Shown here: in pieces, positions 30,692 through 39,764 of the stretch
Layout: each line of letters starts with the position of its first letter
How positions within the stretch are numbered: the stretch's first letter is position 1
Origin: Ignatzschineria sp.
GTDB taxonomy: Bacteria > Pseudomonadota > Gammaproteobacteria > Cardiobacteriales > Wohlfahrtiimonadaceae
Length of the DNA: 64,000 nt
Assembly: GCA_030150405.1 (NCBI GenBank)
Contig: JASLFU010000016.1
Coordinates: 4,660-68,659, forward strand
Reading direction: 5' to 3'
Program-made: the position numbers and the translations under genes
The notes under the pieces: model-generated
The model's database searches: none
What the model was told of the DNA's origin: nothing
Seen by the model: only the letters and a program-made list of their open reading frames with translations

Positions 30692-31467
30692 GTAATGTGA
30701 TCGAATCAACAGGCCGACGTACGCGGGAGATGATCGCTGTTTTAGGCAGTAGTACCCGCCTTTTAGGTCAGATTTTGGCCAATTCTTGGTACCTATTTAA
30801 AAAGCCCTTTCTCTTTACACGGCAGATCTATCAGCTGGGTATCTTATCGTTGCCGATTATTCTGCTTTCAGGCCTTTTTGTGGGGATGGTGCTCTGCTTT
30901 CAGGCATTTGTAAACCTAATTAATTTTGGTGCTGAAGCCTCAGTCGGGACGATTGTCGCGTTAGCGCTCTTTAGAGAACTTGGCTCGGTATTAACGGGGC
31001 TACTCTATACCGGGCGGGCAAGCTCCTCCTTAACTGCAGAGATTGGCCTAATGCGGGCTACCGAGCAGTGGGCAAGTTACGAATTAATGGCGATTAACCC
31101 AATTCAATATATTTTAACGCCCCGTTTCTGGGCGGGCGTGGTGGCGGTTCCTGTATTGGCACTTCTATTTAGTACAATAGGGATTTTAGGGGGCTACGGC
31201 GTTGCAACCATCTCTTTAGGGGTGGATGGAGGCGCTTACTGGTCGCAGATGAAATCTGGCGTTAATTTAGGAACAGATATCGGGCTGGGTGTAGTTTTAA
31301 AAAGTCTGGTATTCGGTATAATAAGCAACCTTGTCGCGCTCTATGTGGGCCTTAATGGTCGAGCCACGGCAAGCGGCATTGCCCGCTCAACAACAAGCAC
31401 CGTAGTGATTGCTTCGTTACTTATTTTAGTTGCGGACTTTATCCTTACGGCCTTGATGTTTGGGTAG
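30688..31467 (+). CDS. mlaE: ABC transporter permease MlaE
   Basis: Multi-spanning permease partner of MlaF, 259 residues. Family features: GMVLCFQAFVNLINFGAEA, ALFRELGSVLTGLLYTGRAS with the conserved RELG motif, and AEIGLMRATEQ. TTG start at 30,688 proposed because AAGGAG is nine bases upstream and TTGA overlaps the mlaF stop; an in-frame GTG at 30,697 is the alternative. The usual next genes mlaD, mlaC and mlaB are missing here; dnaA follows after 94 bases. Confidence 0.92.
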   Translation: MSNVIESTGRRTREMIAVLGSSTRLLGQILANSWYLFKKPFLFTRQIYQLGILSLPIILLSGLFVGMVLCFQAFVNLINFGAEASVGTIVALALFRELGSVLTGLLYTGRASSSLTAEIGLMRATEQWASYELMAINPIQYILTPRFWAGVVAVPVLALLFSTIGILGGYGVATISLGVDGGAYWSQMKSGVNLGTDIGLGVVLKSLVFGIISNLVALYVGLNGRATASGIARSTTSTVVIASLLILVADFILTALMFG

Positions 31468-31561
31468 TCCTTATTTGCGCTATACGCACTATCGGGAGCG
31501 AGCCCGAGCCCAATCTCGCAACCACCGTTTTGTCAACGTTTTAGATTAGAGCCTTACATTT

Positions 31562-32926
31562 ATGATTGAATTTAGTTGGGATAATTGCCTAGAATTTCTT
31601 GCGGAGCGCCTGTCTGAAGATGAATTCAGCATGTGGATTTCACCGCTTGAAGTTGTTTATAAGGCAGATCACGTCATGATTCTCGCACCAAATGAGATTG
31701 TACTTCGTGGTGTCCAAACTAAATTTAAAGCGCTGTTAGAGGCCTCCATTATTGGGGAAAATGGTGGCGATATTGAGATCCGTTACGGTCTTGGTACAGA
31801 GTCCGACTATGAGGATCATCAGGTAAAAAAGAGAACCCGCCGCACCAGCCGCAAAACGGGAAAGTCACGGGCTGTCACTAAAGATTCTATTCGTGAGCAA
31901 TCGATCGAAACGAGTAATCTCAATAAAGATTTTAATTTCGATAATTTTGTGGAAGGGAAGTCTAACCAATTTGCATTAGCGGCCTGTGCGCAAGTCTCTA
32001 AAAATCCAGGAACATCGCATAACCCTCTCTTTATCTATGGGAATACCGGGCTAGGGAAGACGCACTTAATGCATGCCGTAGGGAATGCGATTAAAGAGCA
32101 ATATCCCGATGCACGGCTGATCTATCAACATTGTGATGGCTTTATTGAGGATATTGTTCGCTCTATGCGAAACAACACCATTAATGAGTTGCGCCACTTC
32201 TATCGTACTCTCGATGCGCTTTTAATCGATGATATCCAGCTCCTTTCGGGGAAGGGGGGCTCGCAAGAGGTCTTCTTCCACACCTTTAATACCCTGCTTG
32301 ATGGGGGGCATCAGGTGATTTTAACGTGTGACCGTTATCCAAAAGAGCTTGAAGCGATGGAAGAGCGTTTAAAATCTCGCTTTGCTTCCGGTTTAACGGT
32401 CGATATCCGTCCCCCTGATTTTGAGCACCGTGTGGCTATTTTAGAGCAGAAGGCGGATGCTTGGGGCATTGAGCTACCGAAAGATACGAAATTCTTTATT
32501 GGAGAGACGGTTCGGGCGAATGTGCGTGAATTAGAGGGAGCGCTAAAGCAGGTGAATGCTATGGCTTCCTTTAAAGGTGTGCCACTTTCATTAGAGGTTG
32601 CGCAAGAGGCGCTTCGCCATCTTATGGAGATTCAAGATCGGCAGATCACACTGGCGAATATTCAACGCACAGTGGCCAGCTATTTCGATCTTGAGGTGAG
32701 TGATCTTACCGGCAAATCTCGTAAGGCGAATATTGTGCGCCCCCGTCAATTAGCGATGTATATCTCCCGGGAGCTTACAGAGCATAGTCTTCCAGAGATT
32801 GGGCGGGAATTTAGCCGCGACCATTCAACGGTTATGCATGCCCATCGTAAAATGGAAGAGGAGCTCGATACCAATATTCGCCTTAAGCGAGATTTTGAGG
32901 CCATTAAAGCCTCTCTGTTGGTGTAA
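31562..32926 (+). CDS. dnaA: Chromosomal replication initiator DnaA
   Basis: AAA+ initiator that binds DnaA boxes and melts oriC. 454 residues. Domain I (residues 1-80) with EFSMWISPLEV, a short basic linker (RTSRKTGKSR), domain III with Walker A GNTGLGKTH and Walker B LLIDDIQLL, and domain IV with SREL and the DNA-binding signature FSRDHSTVMHAHRKM. dnaN and recF do not follow, and the 94 bases upstream contain no DnaA box, so the gene appears separated from a classical dnaA-oriC locus. No clear Shine-Dalgarno. Confidence 0.97.
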   Translation: MIEFSWDNCLEFLAERLSEDEFSMWISPLEVVYKADHVMILAPNEIVLRGVQTKFKALLEASIIGENGGDIEIRYGLGTESDYEDHQVKKRTRRTSRKTGKSRAVTKDSIREQSIETSNLNKDFNFDNFVEGKSNQFALAACAQVSKNPGTSHNPLFIYGNTGLGKTHLMHAVGNAIKEQYPDARLIYQHCDGFIEDIVRSMRNNTINELRHFYRTLDALLIDDIQLLSGKGGSQEVFFHTFNTLLDGGHQVILTCDRYPKELEAMEERLKSRFASGLTVDIRPPDFEHRVAILEQKADAWGIELPKDTKFFIGETVRANVRELEGALKQVNAMASFKGVPLSLEVAQEALRHLMEIQDRQITLANIQRTVASYFDLEVSDLTGKSRKANIVRPRQLAMYISRELTEHSLPEIGREFSRDHSTVMHAHRKMEEELDTNIRLKRDFEAIKASLLV

Positions 32927-32982
32927 GGTTTTAGAGTTTCTAGAGCTTCTATTTCAAGAAAGATCTCATATCCCATACCATA

Positions 32983-33015
32983 ACGCCTAAGGTCACAGTG
33001 CCTTAGGCGTTTTTA
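32983..33015 (+). terminator. Rho-independent terminator of dnaA
   Basis: Perfect 10-bp stem ACGCCTAAGG/CCTTAGGCGT with 8-base loop and TTTTATT. It lies between convergent dnaA and yraN. Confidence 0.9.
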
Positions 33016-33023
33016 TTAGGGGT

Positions 33024-33371
33024 TTAAAAAGCATTTTTTACCCATTCGATTTTGGGATCTGTATAGCCTGTAATCCCAATGACATCGATGCGTAAAGGGG
33101 CATCGGTGGGGCTTTTTTGTAGATATTCCTCCACTGTTTTTAAAAAGCGCGCTTGCTTTTGTGGAGTGACCGATTCTAGCGGAGAGCCAAATTGCGCAGA
33201 TTTGCGAAATTTAACCTCGATAAAGAGAAGCGTCTCCCCCTCTTTGCCGATAAGATCGATCTCCCCAAAGCGGGAGTGAACATTACGGGCGATAATCTCT
33301 ATCCCCTGTTGCTCTAAAAAGGCTTCTGCCAATTGCTCTCCTCGAGCACCAATCGCAATGGAATCGACCAT
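33024..33371 (-). CDS. yraN: YraN family (UPF0102) putative endonuclease
   Basis: 115-residue restriction-endonuclease-like protein of unknown cellular role. The family core is intact: GARGEQLAEAFLEQQG, SRFGEIDLIGKEG with the catalytic-type GEIDLI, FIEVKFRKS, and LRIDVIGI. Divergent from rsmI with 52 bases between the starts, a neighbourhood shared with many proteobacteria. Confidence 0.93.
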   Translation of the reverse strand: MVDSIAIGARGEQLAEAFLEQQGIEIIARNVHSRFGEIDLIGKEGETLLFIEVKFRKSAQFGSPLESVTPQKQARFLKTVEEYLQKSPTDAPLRIDVIGITGYTDPKIEWVKNAF

Positions 33372-33423
33372 TTTTTTCCTCTGCTTGCTATAATCTTCTT
33401 TTAGAGTAAACCAGAGCGATTTT

Positions 33424-34269
33424 ATGTCAACTTGCTACATCGTTGCGACGCCGATCGGGAATCTTGATGATCTCTCCTCCCGCGCAATTCAGACTTTACA
33501 GAATGTTTCTCGCGTTTTTGCGGAGGATACTCGTGTCTCGAGCCGATTATTTGCCCATTTTGGCATTCATACGCCATTAACCTCTTTGCATGAGCATAAT
33601 GAGTATGGGCGTATTGAGCAGCTCGCTTCGCTCTTAAGTGAGGGGCAATCGGTGGCGATCATCTCCGATGCTGGAACGCCGCTCATTTCAGATCCGGGTT
33701 ACCCGGTGGTGGTGGCTTTACGAGAGCGGGGCTTTAAGGTTATTCCTATTCCTGGGCCAAGTGCGCTCATTACAGCGCTCTCTGTGGCAGGAATCCCGAC
33801 CGATCGATTCGCTTTTGAGGGGTTTCTGCCAGCAAAATCAGGGCAGCGACGAGCAACACTCACAGAACTGATTTTTGAAGAGCGTACGCTTATCTTTTAT
33901 GAATCGAGCCATAGGATTGTGGCGATGCTCGAAGATTTAGCAGAGCTTTTTGGTGAAGAGCGAACTGCTTTTGTCGGCCGGGAGATGACAAAGCGGTTTG
34001 AAGATTATCGTACAGCGACTTTAGGGGAGTTGCGGAACCACTATCGCAAGGAGAGCGGAGAGGTTCGTGGAGAATTTGTCGTAGTGACAAAGGGGGCTGA
34101 TCGTAAGCTTGCAGAAAAGGGGGTAGATGGAGAGCAATTGCTCGCTATTCTACTAGCAGAAGGACTCCCCTTAAAGCAGATCAGCACCGTGGCTCATAAA
34201 ATTTTAGGGCAGCCTAAAAATGAGCTCTATCAACAACTATTAACCATGAGAGAAAAGGATTTATCATGA
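33424..34269 (+). CDS. rsmI: 16S rRNA (cytidine-1402-2'-O)-methyltransferase
   Basis: SAM-dependent methylase that modifies C1402 in the ribosomal decoding centre. Tetrapyrrole-methylase fold: YIVATPIGNLDDLS at the N-terminus, FAEDTRV, SDAGTPLISDPGY, IPGPSALITALS and GREMTKRFEDY. 281 residues. The stop overlaps the MFS start by ATGA, so translation is coupled. Confidence 0.95.
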   Translation: MSTCYIVATPIGNLDDLSSRAIQTLQNVSRVFAEDTRVSSRLFAHFGIHTPLTSLHEHNEYGRIEQLASLLSEGQSVAIISDAGTPLISDPGYPVVVALRERGFKVIPIPGPSALITALSVAGIPTDRFAFEGFLPAKSGQRRATLTELIFEERTLIFYESSHRIVAMLEDLAELFGEERTAFVGREMTKRFEDYRTATLGELRNHYRKESGEVRGEFVVVTKGADRKLAEKGVDGEQLLAILLAEGLPLKQISTVAHKILGQPKNELYQQLLTMREKDLS

Positions 34270-35531
34270 TAGAAAGAGCAGTGGACGCTCCTGAAGATAG
34301 CGCAACTCCCCAGAGCGAAGCGCATAAATTTACCCGGAAAGATTTTAACTTAAGCGCAAAACTTGCCGGCCTCTTTTCCATTCGTATGCTCGGCATCTTT
34401 ATTATTTTGCCGATCTACTCCCTCTATACTCAAGAGTTTCTCGATTCTACCCCCCTTCTTGCCGGGCTCTTTATTAGTAGCTATGCGATGACGCAGATTC
34501 TACTGCAACCCCTCTTTGGAACGATCTCCGACTATTTCGGACGAAAAAAGACGATCGTAGTAGGGATGCTGCTCTTTATTATCGGAAGCTTGGTGATCGC
34601 CTTTTCAAGCTCGATTTATGTGGCGATTCTCGGGCGCGTTATTCAGGGGACGGGGGCTGTCTCTGCGGTTGTTTTAGCGCTTACAAGCGACTTAACACGA
34701 GAAGAGATCCGCGGCAAAGCGATGGCCTTAATCGGTATAAGTATCGGTCTTACCTTCGGGGTAGCGATCTTCCTATCGCCCCTTATTTTTGGTTATTTCG
34801 GGGGCTTTGGAATCTTCCTTTTTTGTGCGCTTTTGGGTGTGCTAGCGATCTATATAACGTTGATTAAGATCCCCACTCCGAAAAAGATGGTCCGTACAGA
34901 AAAGAGTGCGCTTCCGTTATCGGCGGCAATTCGGGCGGCCTTTAATAACGCCGATATTAATCGCCTCTACTTTGGGGGATTTATGGTGCATTTAACCTTA
35001 ACCTTAGGGTTTACAGCCTTTCCTTGGTTGCTAAATGATGCAGGCTTTGGCCCTAAAGAGTCCTGGAAGATCTATCTCCCAAGCTTTATTTTTGCCATTG
35101 TGGTGATGTTTCCCGCTGTGGGGATGGCAGAGCGTTTACGCCGTCATCGTCCGCTCTTTTTAGCGGCGATTCTCTGCTTAGTGCTTGGGCTTTTAGGGTT
35201 ATCACAAGGGGAGAGTTATCGCCTTATCTTATTATCGATGATGATCTTCTTTTTAGGATTTAATCTATTGGAGGCGACACAACCCTCTTTAATGTCTCGC
35301 TTTGCCCCCCAATATAATCGGGGGATGGTGATGGGGCTCTTCTCCTCGAGCCAATTTATTGGCGCCGCAGTGGGCGGTATTGTAGGAAGCCTCCTCCATG
35401 GGCATTTTGAAGGCTATAATGCTGTTTTTTATACCGCCATTATATTATTATTAATCTGGTTTATAATTGCATTCCCCATGAAGAATCCCGTAAAAAAGGT
35501 TGCCAAAGTTAGCTCGGAAGAGGCGGCATAA
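34266..35531 (+). CDS. Major facilitator superfamily transporter (YajR-like)
   Basis: 421 residues with 12 predicted transmembrane helices. MFS motif A is visible between helices 2 and 3 (GTISDYFGRKK), and GRVIQGTGAVSAVVLAL marks helix 4. RMLGIFIILPIYSLY in helix 1 resembles the YajR drug-transporter branch, but the C-terminal ferredoxin-like domain of YajR is absent. Substrate unknown. The N-terminal ~25 residues are hydrophilic and extra. ATGA overlap with rsmI. Confidence 0.85.
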   Translation: MIERAVDAPEDSATPQSEAHKFTRKDFNLSAKLAGLFSIRMLGIFIILPIYSLYTQEFLDSTPLLAGLFISSYAMTQILLQPLFGTISDYFGRKKTIVVGMLLFIIGSLVIAFSSSIYVAILGRVIQGTGAVSAVVLALTSDLTREEIRGKAMALIGISIGLTFGVAIFLSPLIFGYFGGFGIFLFCALLGVLAIYITLIKIPTPKKMVRTEKSALPLSAAIRAAFNNADINRLYFGGFMVHLTLTLGFTAFPWLLNDAGFGPKESWKIYLPSFIFAIVVMFPAVGMAERLRRHRPLFLAAILCLVLGLLGLSQGESYRLILLSMMIFFLGFNLLEATQPSLMSRFAPQYNRGMVMGLFSSSQFIGAAVGGIVGSLLHGHFEGYNAVFYTAIILLLIWFIIAFPMKNPVKKVAKVSSEEAA

Positions 35532-35636
35532 TCTATTTAGATAGGCGCTCACAGGCTGGCAAAAGGGCAATAAAGGGGCATTAAATAGTGGGCAATGGGT
35601 TTTGTATCGCCAATTTTAGATAAATGGGAGAGTTTG

Positions 35637-36389
35637 ATGAGTGAGTTAAGCCCCATCGTGGCAAGAAAGATAATAGAGATTATGGATCTAACGGTGTTAG
35701 ATCTCTTTCTCGATGTAACTGATCTAATAAACCGAGCCCATTCCCCTTATGGTAATGTCGCTGCGGTCTGTATCTACCCAGATCATGTGGAGATGGTGCG
35801 TGCCGAGCTCGATCGCCGTCATTCCTCTGTTAAATTGGCCACTGTGGCGAACTTTCCCGAAGGGGAGCTGAATCGTTACCGTGCCATTCGCGAGGTAAAA
35901 AAGGCGATTGAAGCAGGGGCAGATGAGGTGGATGTGGTCTTTCCTTATCGTGCACTATTGCAAAATCAGGGGCGACTCTGTTTAGACTTTTTAATGGCGA
36001 TCCGGCAAGAGATTCCAGAGACAGCGGTTTTTAAAGTGATTATTGAAACGGGCCGTTTAGAGACGGAAGATAAGATCAAAGAGGCTACTCGATTAGCCGC
36101 TAAAGCGGGGGCGGATTTTGTGAAAACGTCCACTGGGCGGAAAAAGCCGGGGGCATCTTTAAAGGCGGCCCGCTGGATGATGGAGACTCTGCTTGCAGGT
36201 GATTATGAGCATCAAACCGGAATAAAGATCTCCGGTGGTGTTCGGGAGTATAGAGATGCGGTACAATATCTCGATCTTGCCATTGAGATGATGGGCATCG
36301 ACTGGGTAACGCCGGAACACTTTAGAATTGGCTCATCTCAGCTTTATGACAATCTTATAGAAATTATTGAGACTGCCGAGCGGTCTTAA
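35637..36389 (+). CDS. deoC: Deoxyribose-phosphate aldolase
   Basis: Class I aldolase splitting 2-deoxyribose 5-phosphate into acetaldehyde and glyceraldehyde 3-phosphate. TIM barrel with VCIYPDHVE, TVANFPEG, ADEVDVVFPYRALL, the Schiff-base lysine in DFVKTSTG and phosphate-binding KISGGVR. 250 residues from ATG 35,637, which has GGGAG six bases upstream; an in-frame ATG at 35,595 would add 14 unsupported residues. No other deo gene is nearby. Confidence 0.92.
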   Translation: MSELSPIVARKIIEIMDLTVLDLFLDVTDLINRAHSPYGNVAAVCIYPDHVEMVRAELDRRHSSVKLATVANFPEGELNRYRAIREVKKAIEAGADEVDVVFPYRALLQNQGRLCLDFLMAIRQEIPETAVFKVIIETGRLETEDKIKEATRLAAKAGADFVKTSTGRKKPGASLKAARWMMETLLAGDYEHQTGIKISGGVREYRDAVQYLDLAIEMMGIDWVTPEHFRIGSSQLYDNLIEIIETAERS

Positions 36390-36421
36390 TTCGTTAATCT
36401 TTAACAACTGAAGAGAATCTG

Positions 36422-37195
36422 ATGAATTCATACACACAAGTTGCCCAACAAGTGGCGATTGATGCGGGGCGTTCTATTCGCTCAATTTTTTACCGTCTTG
36501 AGAGACTTAATCCAGAGCAACAAGCAGATGATGCGCTCTACAAGCGTTTTTACGAGCAGATTGAAGCGGAGCTTGTGGAGGGGATTTTAAAGCTTTATCC
36601 CAATCACACCATCTACGCGAGCAATCTCTCGACCTTAAAAAATGATTCCCGTTTTGAGTGGTTTATCAGTCTAAGTGGAGAGGAGAACTTCCGGGCGCGT
36701 AATCCTCACTTTTCTGTTACATTAGCGCTCGATATGGATGGGGAGACCCATGCCGCCGTAATTTATGATCCTATAGCCGATAAGGTGACGACTGCTTCCC
36801 GCACAGAAGGGGCGTTACAGGAGGATCAGCGTTTACGGATTGAAAAGAGCGATGGTAAGATCGCCAATGCCAATATCCTCACTCAATTTTCCCGAGATGA
36901 AGCACAGCTCTCACGGATCGCTTATCTTCATAAAATCAGCCGTTCCGTGCGGGTATTAGGGGATATTGCGCAAGATACCATCTTGGTGGCGAAGGGTGTC
37001 TATTCAGGCTTTTTTGCAGATGAGTTTGATCATAATGCGTTAAAGGCGGCGGCTTTAGTGGCGAAAGAGGCGGGGCTTTTAGTTACAGATTTTAGAGGCG
37101 CCGAAGATGTGGAGAAGAGCGGAAAAGTGGTGATTGCCCATCCTCGCTTATTAAAAGAGTTTTTAAAATCTTTAAATCAAGCGGGCATTCATTAA
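36422..37195 (+). CDS. SuhB-like IMPase-fold protein lacking metal-binding residues
   Basis: 257 residues that align along their whole length with SuhB/inositol monophosphatase: YPNHTIY, NPHFSVTLALDMDG, AAVIYDPIADKVTTASRTEGA, RVLGDIAQD, GVYSGFFA and KEAGLLVTDF. The catalytic motifs are gone: the usual EESG-type Glu becomes ASNLS, the DPLDGT motif becomes SLSGEEN, and the PWD motif becomes EFDHNA. It is therefore probably catalytically dead. E. coli SuhB works in rRNA antitermination independently of its phosphatase activity, which would be compatible, but that role here is inference. Confidence 0.8.
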   Translation: MNSYTQVAQQVAIDAGRSIRSIFYRLERLNPEQQADDALYKRFYEQIEAELVEGILKLYPNHTIYASNLSTLKNDSRFEWFISLSGEENFRARNPHFSVTLALDMDGETHAAVIYDPIADKVTTASRTEGALQEDQRLRIEKSDGKIANANILTQFSRDEAQLSRIAYLHKISRSVRVLGDIAQDTILVAKGVYSGFFADEFDHNALKAAALVAKEAGLLVTDFRGAEDVEKSGKVVIAHPRLLKEFLKSLNQAGIH

Positions 37196-37266
37196 TTTTA
37201 ATCAGTGATTTAATAGCAGATTAAGGAATAATAGAGAGAATTAAGGAGAATCCTTAAATCGATGTA

Positions 37267-37307
37267 AAGGCTAAGCTATCTCCAGAGGTTTAGCCTTCTT
37301 TTATTTT
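37267..37307 (+). terminator. Rho-independent terminator after the SuhB-like gene
   Basis: AAGGCTAA pairs with TTAGCCTT across a 15-base loop, followed by CTTTTATTTT. Confidence 0.75.
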
Positions 37308-37373
37308 AGAGTGTGAGTTTTCGAGTATCAGCGCATATTGAGCGTATGATTAAGATCGATAAGGAGAGAAGCC

Positions 37374-38267
37374 ATGCGGCAGGGGTGCGTTAAAAAATCC
37401 CGAATAGCGAATCTGAAAGGAAGAGTTCAAGATAGCTTACGTAGAGCAAAACGCTGGATACGTCCAGGGGGATATCTCTGCCTGCCTCTTTTAGGGCTCT
37501 TCTCTTCATCCTTAGGGGTGGCTAAACCGATTGAGGGGATCGATTTTTCTCGGGTACTCTTTCAGCAGCATCGCTACGTTACCACAACGCTCGATCTTAC
37601 CCAGCATGAACTGGAGCATTTCTGGATTAATGAAAAAACAGGGCAGAACTTCCATACCTTAAGTGCTTTAAGAAGAGCGATTAACGATGAGGGGGATCGC
37701 CTTATCTTTGCGGTCAACTCCGGCATCTACACTAAAGAGAATCGCCCCTTAGGCCTCCATATTGAAGATGGTGAGGAGCTTATCCCTCTAAATAGAGTGA
37801 AGTTTAATGAGGGGCAGGGTAATTTCTCGCTCTTGCCAAATGGTGTCTTCTATCTGGATCGAAAAGGGCGGGCCCACGTGGTGGAGACCGATCGCTTTGC
37901 AGAGCTCCAAAAGCAGTTTAAAGCAGGTGATGTGACGGCGGCAACCCAATCTGGACCAATGCTCTTAATTAATGGGCGCTATAATCCCCATCTTATTGAG
38001 GGTTCTGATAGCTTGCGCTTACGCAGCGGTGTATGTGCGCAAGATGAGGGGCAAACGGTCCATTTTGTGGTGACGGAAGATGATGTAAGTTTCCATGAGT
38101 TTGCCTCCTTCTTTAAAGAGGAGCTGGCCTGTGAGAATGCTCTCTACCTCGATGGTACTTTAGCCCGTTTTTATGTGAATAATCGTCTCTATGGGGCGCC
38201 TTTCTGGCGCTCTAAACCACTGGTGGGAATTTGGGGCGTACGTCAAAAAGGGGAGCAGGGGGAGTAG
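37374..38267 (+). CDS. Phosphodiester glycosidase-family (DUF2233/NAGPA-like) secreted protein
   Basis: 297 residues. A long basic N-terminus (residues 1-33) precedes a hydrophobic signal segment (about 34-51) ending near GVA, so the protein is probably exported. The body carries the DUF2233 pattern: FAVNSGIYTKENRPLGLHIEDG, GNFSLLPNGVFYLD, TQSGPMLLINGRY and ALYLDGTLARFYV. Relatives include E. coli YigE and the lysosomal uncovering enzyme; the bacterial substrate is unknown. A shorter start inside the N-terminus is possible. Confidence 0.85.
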   Translation: MRQGCVKKSRIANLKGRVQDSLRRAKRWIRPGGYLCLPLLGLFSSSLGVAKPIEGIDFSRVLFQQHRYVTTTLDLTQHELEHFWINEKTGQNFHTLSALRRAINDEGDRLIFAVNSGIYTKENRPLGLHIEDGEELIPLNRVKFNEGQGNFSLLPNGVFYLDRKGRAHVVETDRFAELQKQFKAGDVTAATQSGPMLLINGRYNPHLIEGSDSLRLRSGVCAQDEGQTVHFVVTEDDVSFHEFASFFKEELACENALYLDGTLARFYVNNRLYGAPFWRSKPLVGIWGVRQKGEQGE

Positions 38268-38298
38268 GGCTGAGTTTAGTCGCCTACATTTTAGTTAT

Positions 38299-38327
38299 CT
38301 GAACTTTGCTTCCTTCAGTTTTTTTTC
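38299..38327 (+). terminator. Possible terminator between convergent DUF2233 gene and cpxA
   Basis: Short stem CTGAA/TTCAG over a 10-base loop followed by eight T residues. The stem is weak, so this is tentative. Confidence 0.4.
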
Positions 38328-38414
38328 AGTCTGACTTCCCTAATAATCTTTCTTCTCTATCAGGGAGGCTATTTTGCCATGTCCATTACTTATTACCGTT
38401 ACTATTATTATCTT

Positions 38415-39764
38415 TTAAGGTATGGGGCTTAAGGGCAAAATAATGGTGATGGAGAGGCCATTATCATTTTTAGCATGGATCTCTCCATAGTGAGCATTAA
38501 CCATCTGCTGAGCGATGGCAAGCCCTAAACCAGAGCCCCCATAATCGATCATTCCCTCGGGGCGCTCTCCTCGGAAAAAGGCCTTAAAGAGCTCTTCGAG
38601 CTCGCTTTCCGCAACTCCCGGGCCATCATCATGCACATTAATATAGAGCTTTCTATTTCGCTGGGTGAGCGTAACTTCGATTTTGCTCTTAGCGTAGTAG
38701 ATGGCGTTACGGAGAATATTCTCCAGCCCACTATGAAAGAGCTCGGCATTGAGATTCATCGAGAGTGTAGGAATATCGTTATAGATCAGTTTTTTTCCAT
38801 TCTCATTCGCTTCAAAGGCGGCATCATCAAGCAGAGGAAGAAGGATCTCTTCAATCTCCAAGGGCTCGGAAAGATCCCGATGGAGAATCATCTGCCGAGA
38901 AAGGGAGAGCATCGCCTGAATACGATCTTCAAGCTGCCCGAGGTTATCATCAATCCGCTGAATATTTTCAGGATCGGCCGTTTTGCGTAGGCGCATTAAA
39001 CTATTGGCTAACCGAATGCGGGTAAGCGGAGTTCTGAGCTCGTGGGAGAGGTTGGCAAAGAGCCTATTCTTCTCATCTTCAGCTTCAGAGAGCGCATTTA
39101 ACATCTGGTTAAATGTGCGGGCAAGGGTGCGGTACTCTATCGGGCCTCGCTCTAAGGTGCGATCTTCCGTCCAATCGCCTCGGGCGACACGGAGTGCCGC
39201 TTTTCGGAGATTATCCATCGGGCGGGAGAGGGTAATGGTCAGATAGATCACAAAGGGAAGACTAATCAGGCTAATAAGTAGGCTGAGCATCAAGGGTGAA
39301 CTATAGAGCCGAGAGAGATAGTACGATTGCGGAGGTGAGTGGGTAACATAGTAGTAAAAGCCACTATTTCCCTTAATACGAAAAGGGCCTACAATCAATT
39401 TTCGCCCAACGGCTTGCTGGTAGATCTGATTAGAGGAGAGCGTGTTGATAATAAAACTCACAAATTGCTCATTAGGAATCTGATGGATCGCATTGTAGCG
39501 GGCATCGGTATCTTCCGGAACAATAATAAGGTAGGAGTTTTGCGTCTGATCGAGATAGAACTCGGGCGGAGTACTCAAAAGCCGTTTAACAATCTGCGTA
39601 GCGTAGAGTACTTGCTCTTTTTCGGTCACATCCAGAATCCGCCGCTGATCGAGCCGGGAAAGGAGTACCGTTAAGGTGATCATCAGCGCCATACTGAGCC
39701 AAACCACAATAAACACCCGCACACTTAGGCGGTTAAAGAGCATAAAGGAGTTTTTGAGCTTCAT
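38415..39764 (-). CDS. cpxA: Envelope-stress sensor histidine kinase CpxA
   Basis: Inner-membrane kinase of the Cpx two-component system. Layout: TM1 at residues ~17-36, periplasmic sensor (~37-150), TM2 (~157-180), HAMP domain, then the dimerisation/phosphoacceptor motif SHELRTPLTR, N-box NILRNAIYYA, G1 DDGPGV and G2 SGLGLA. Sequence around RLDQRR, VGPF and ERGPIEYRTLARTFNQM matches CpxA specifically. 449 residues. It follows cpxR after an unusually long 209-base gap that contains an 8-bp inverted repeat (GCAAGCTA/TAGCTTGC, 39,801 and 39,845). Confidence 0.92.
   Translation of the reverse strand: MKLKNSFMLFNRLSVRVFIVVWLSMALMITLTVLLSRLDQRRILDVTEKEQVLYATQIVKRLLSTPPEFYLDQTQNSYLIIVPEDTDARYNAIHQIPNEQFVSFIINTLSSNQIYQQAVGRKLIVGPFRIKGNSGFYYYVTHSPPQSYYLSRLYSSPLMLSLLISLISLPFVIYLTITLSRPMDNLRKAALRVARGDWTEDRTLERGPIEYRTLARTFNQMLNALSEAEDEKNRLFANLSHELRTPLTRIRLANSLMRLRKTADPENIQRIDDNLGQLEDRIQAMLSLSRQMILHRDLSEPLEIEEILLPLLDDAAFEANENGKKLIYNDIPTLSMNLNAELFHSGLENILRNAIYYAKSKIEVTLTQRNRKLYINVHDDGPGVAESELEELFKAFFRGERPEGMIDYGGSGLGLAIAQQMVNAHYGEIHAKNDNGLSITIILPLSPIP

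Noticed and set aside
31468..31561. oriC directly upstream of dnaA
   Set aside because: No TTATNCACA-like box occurs in these 94 bases.
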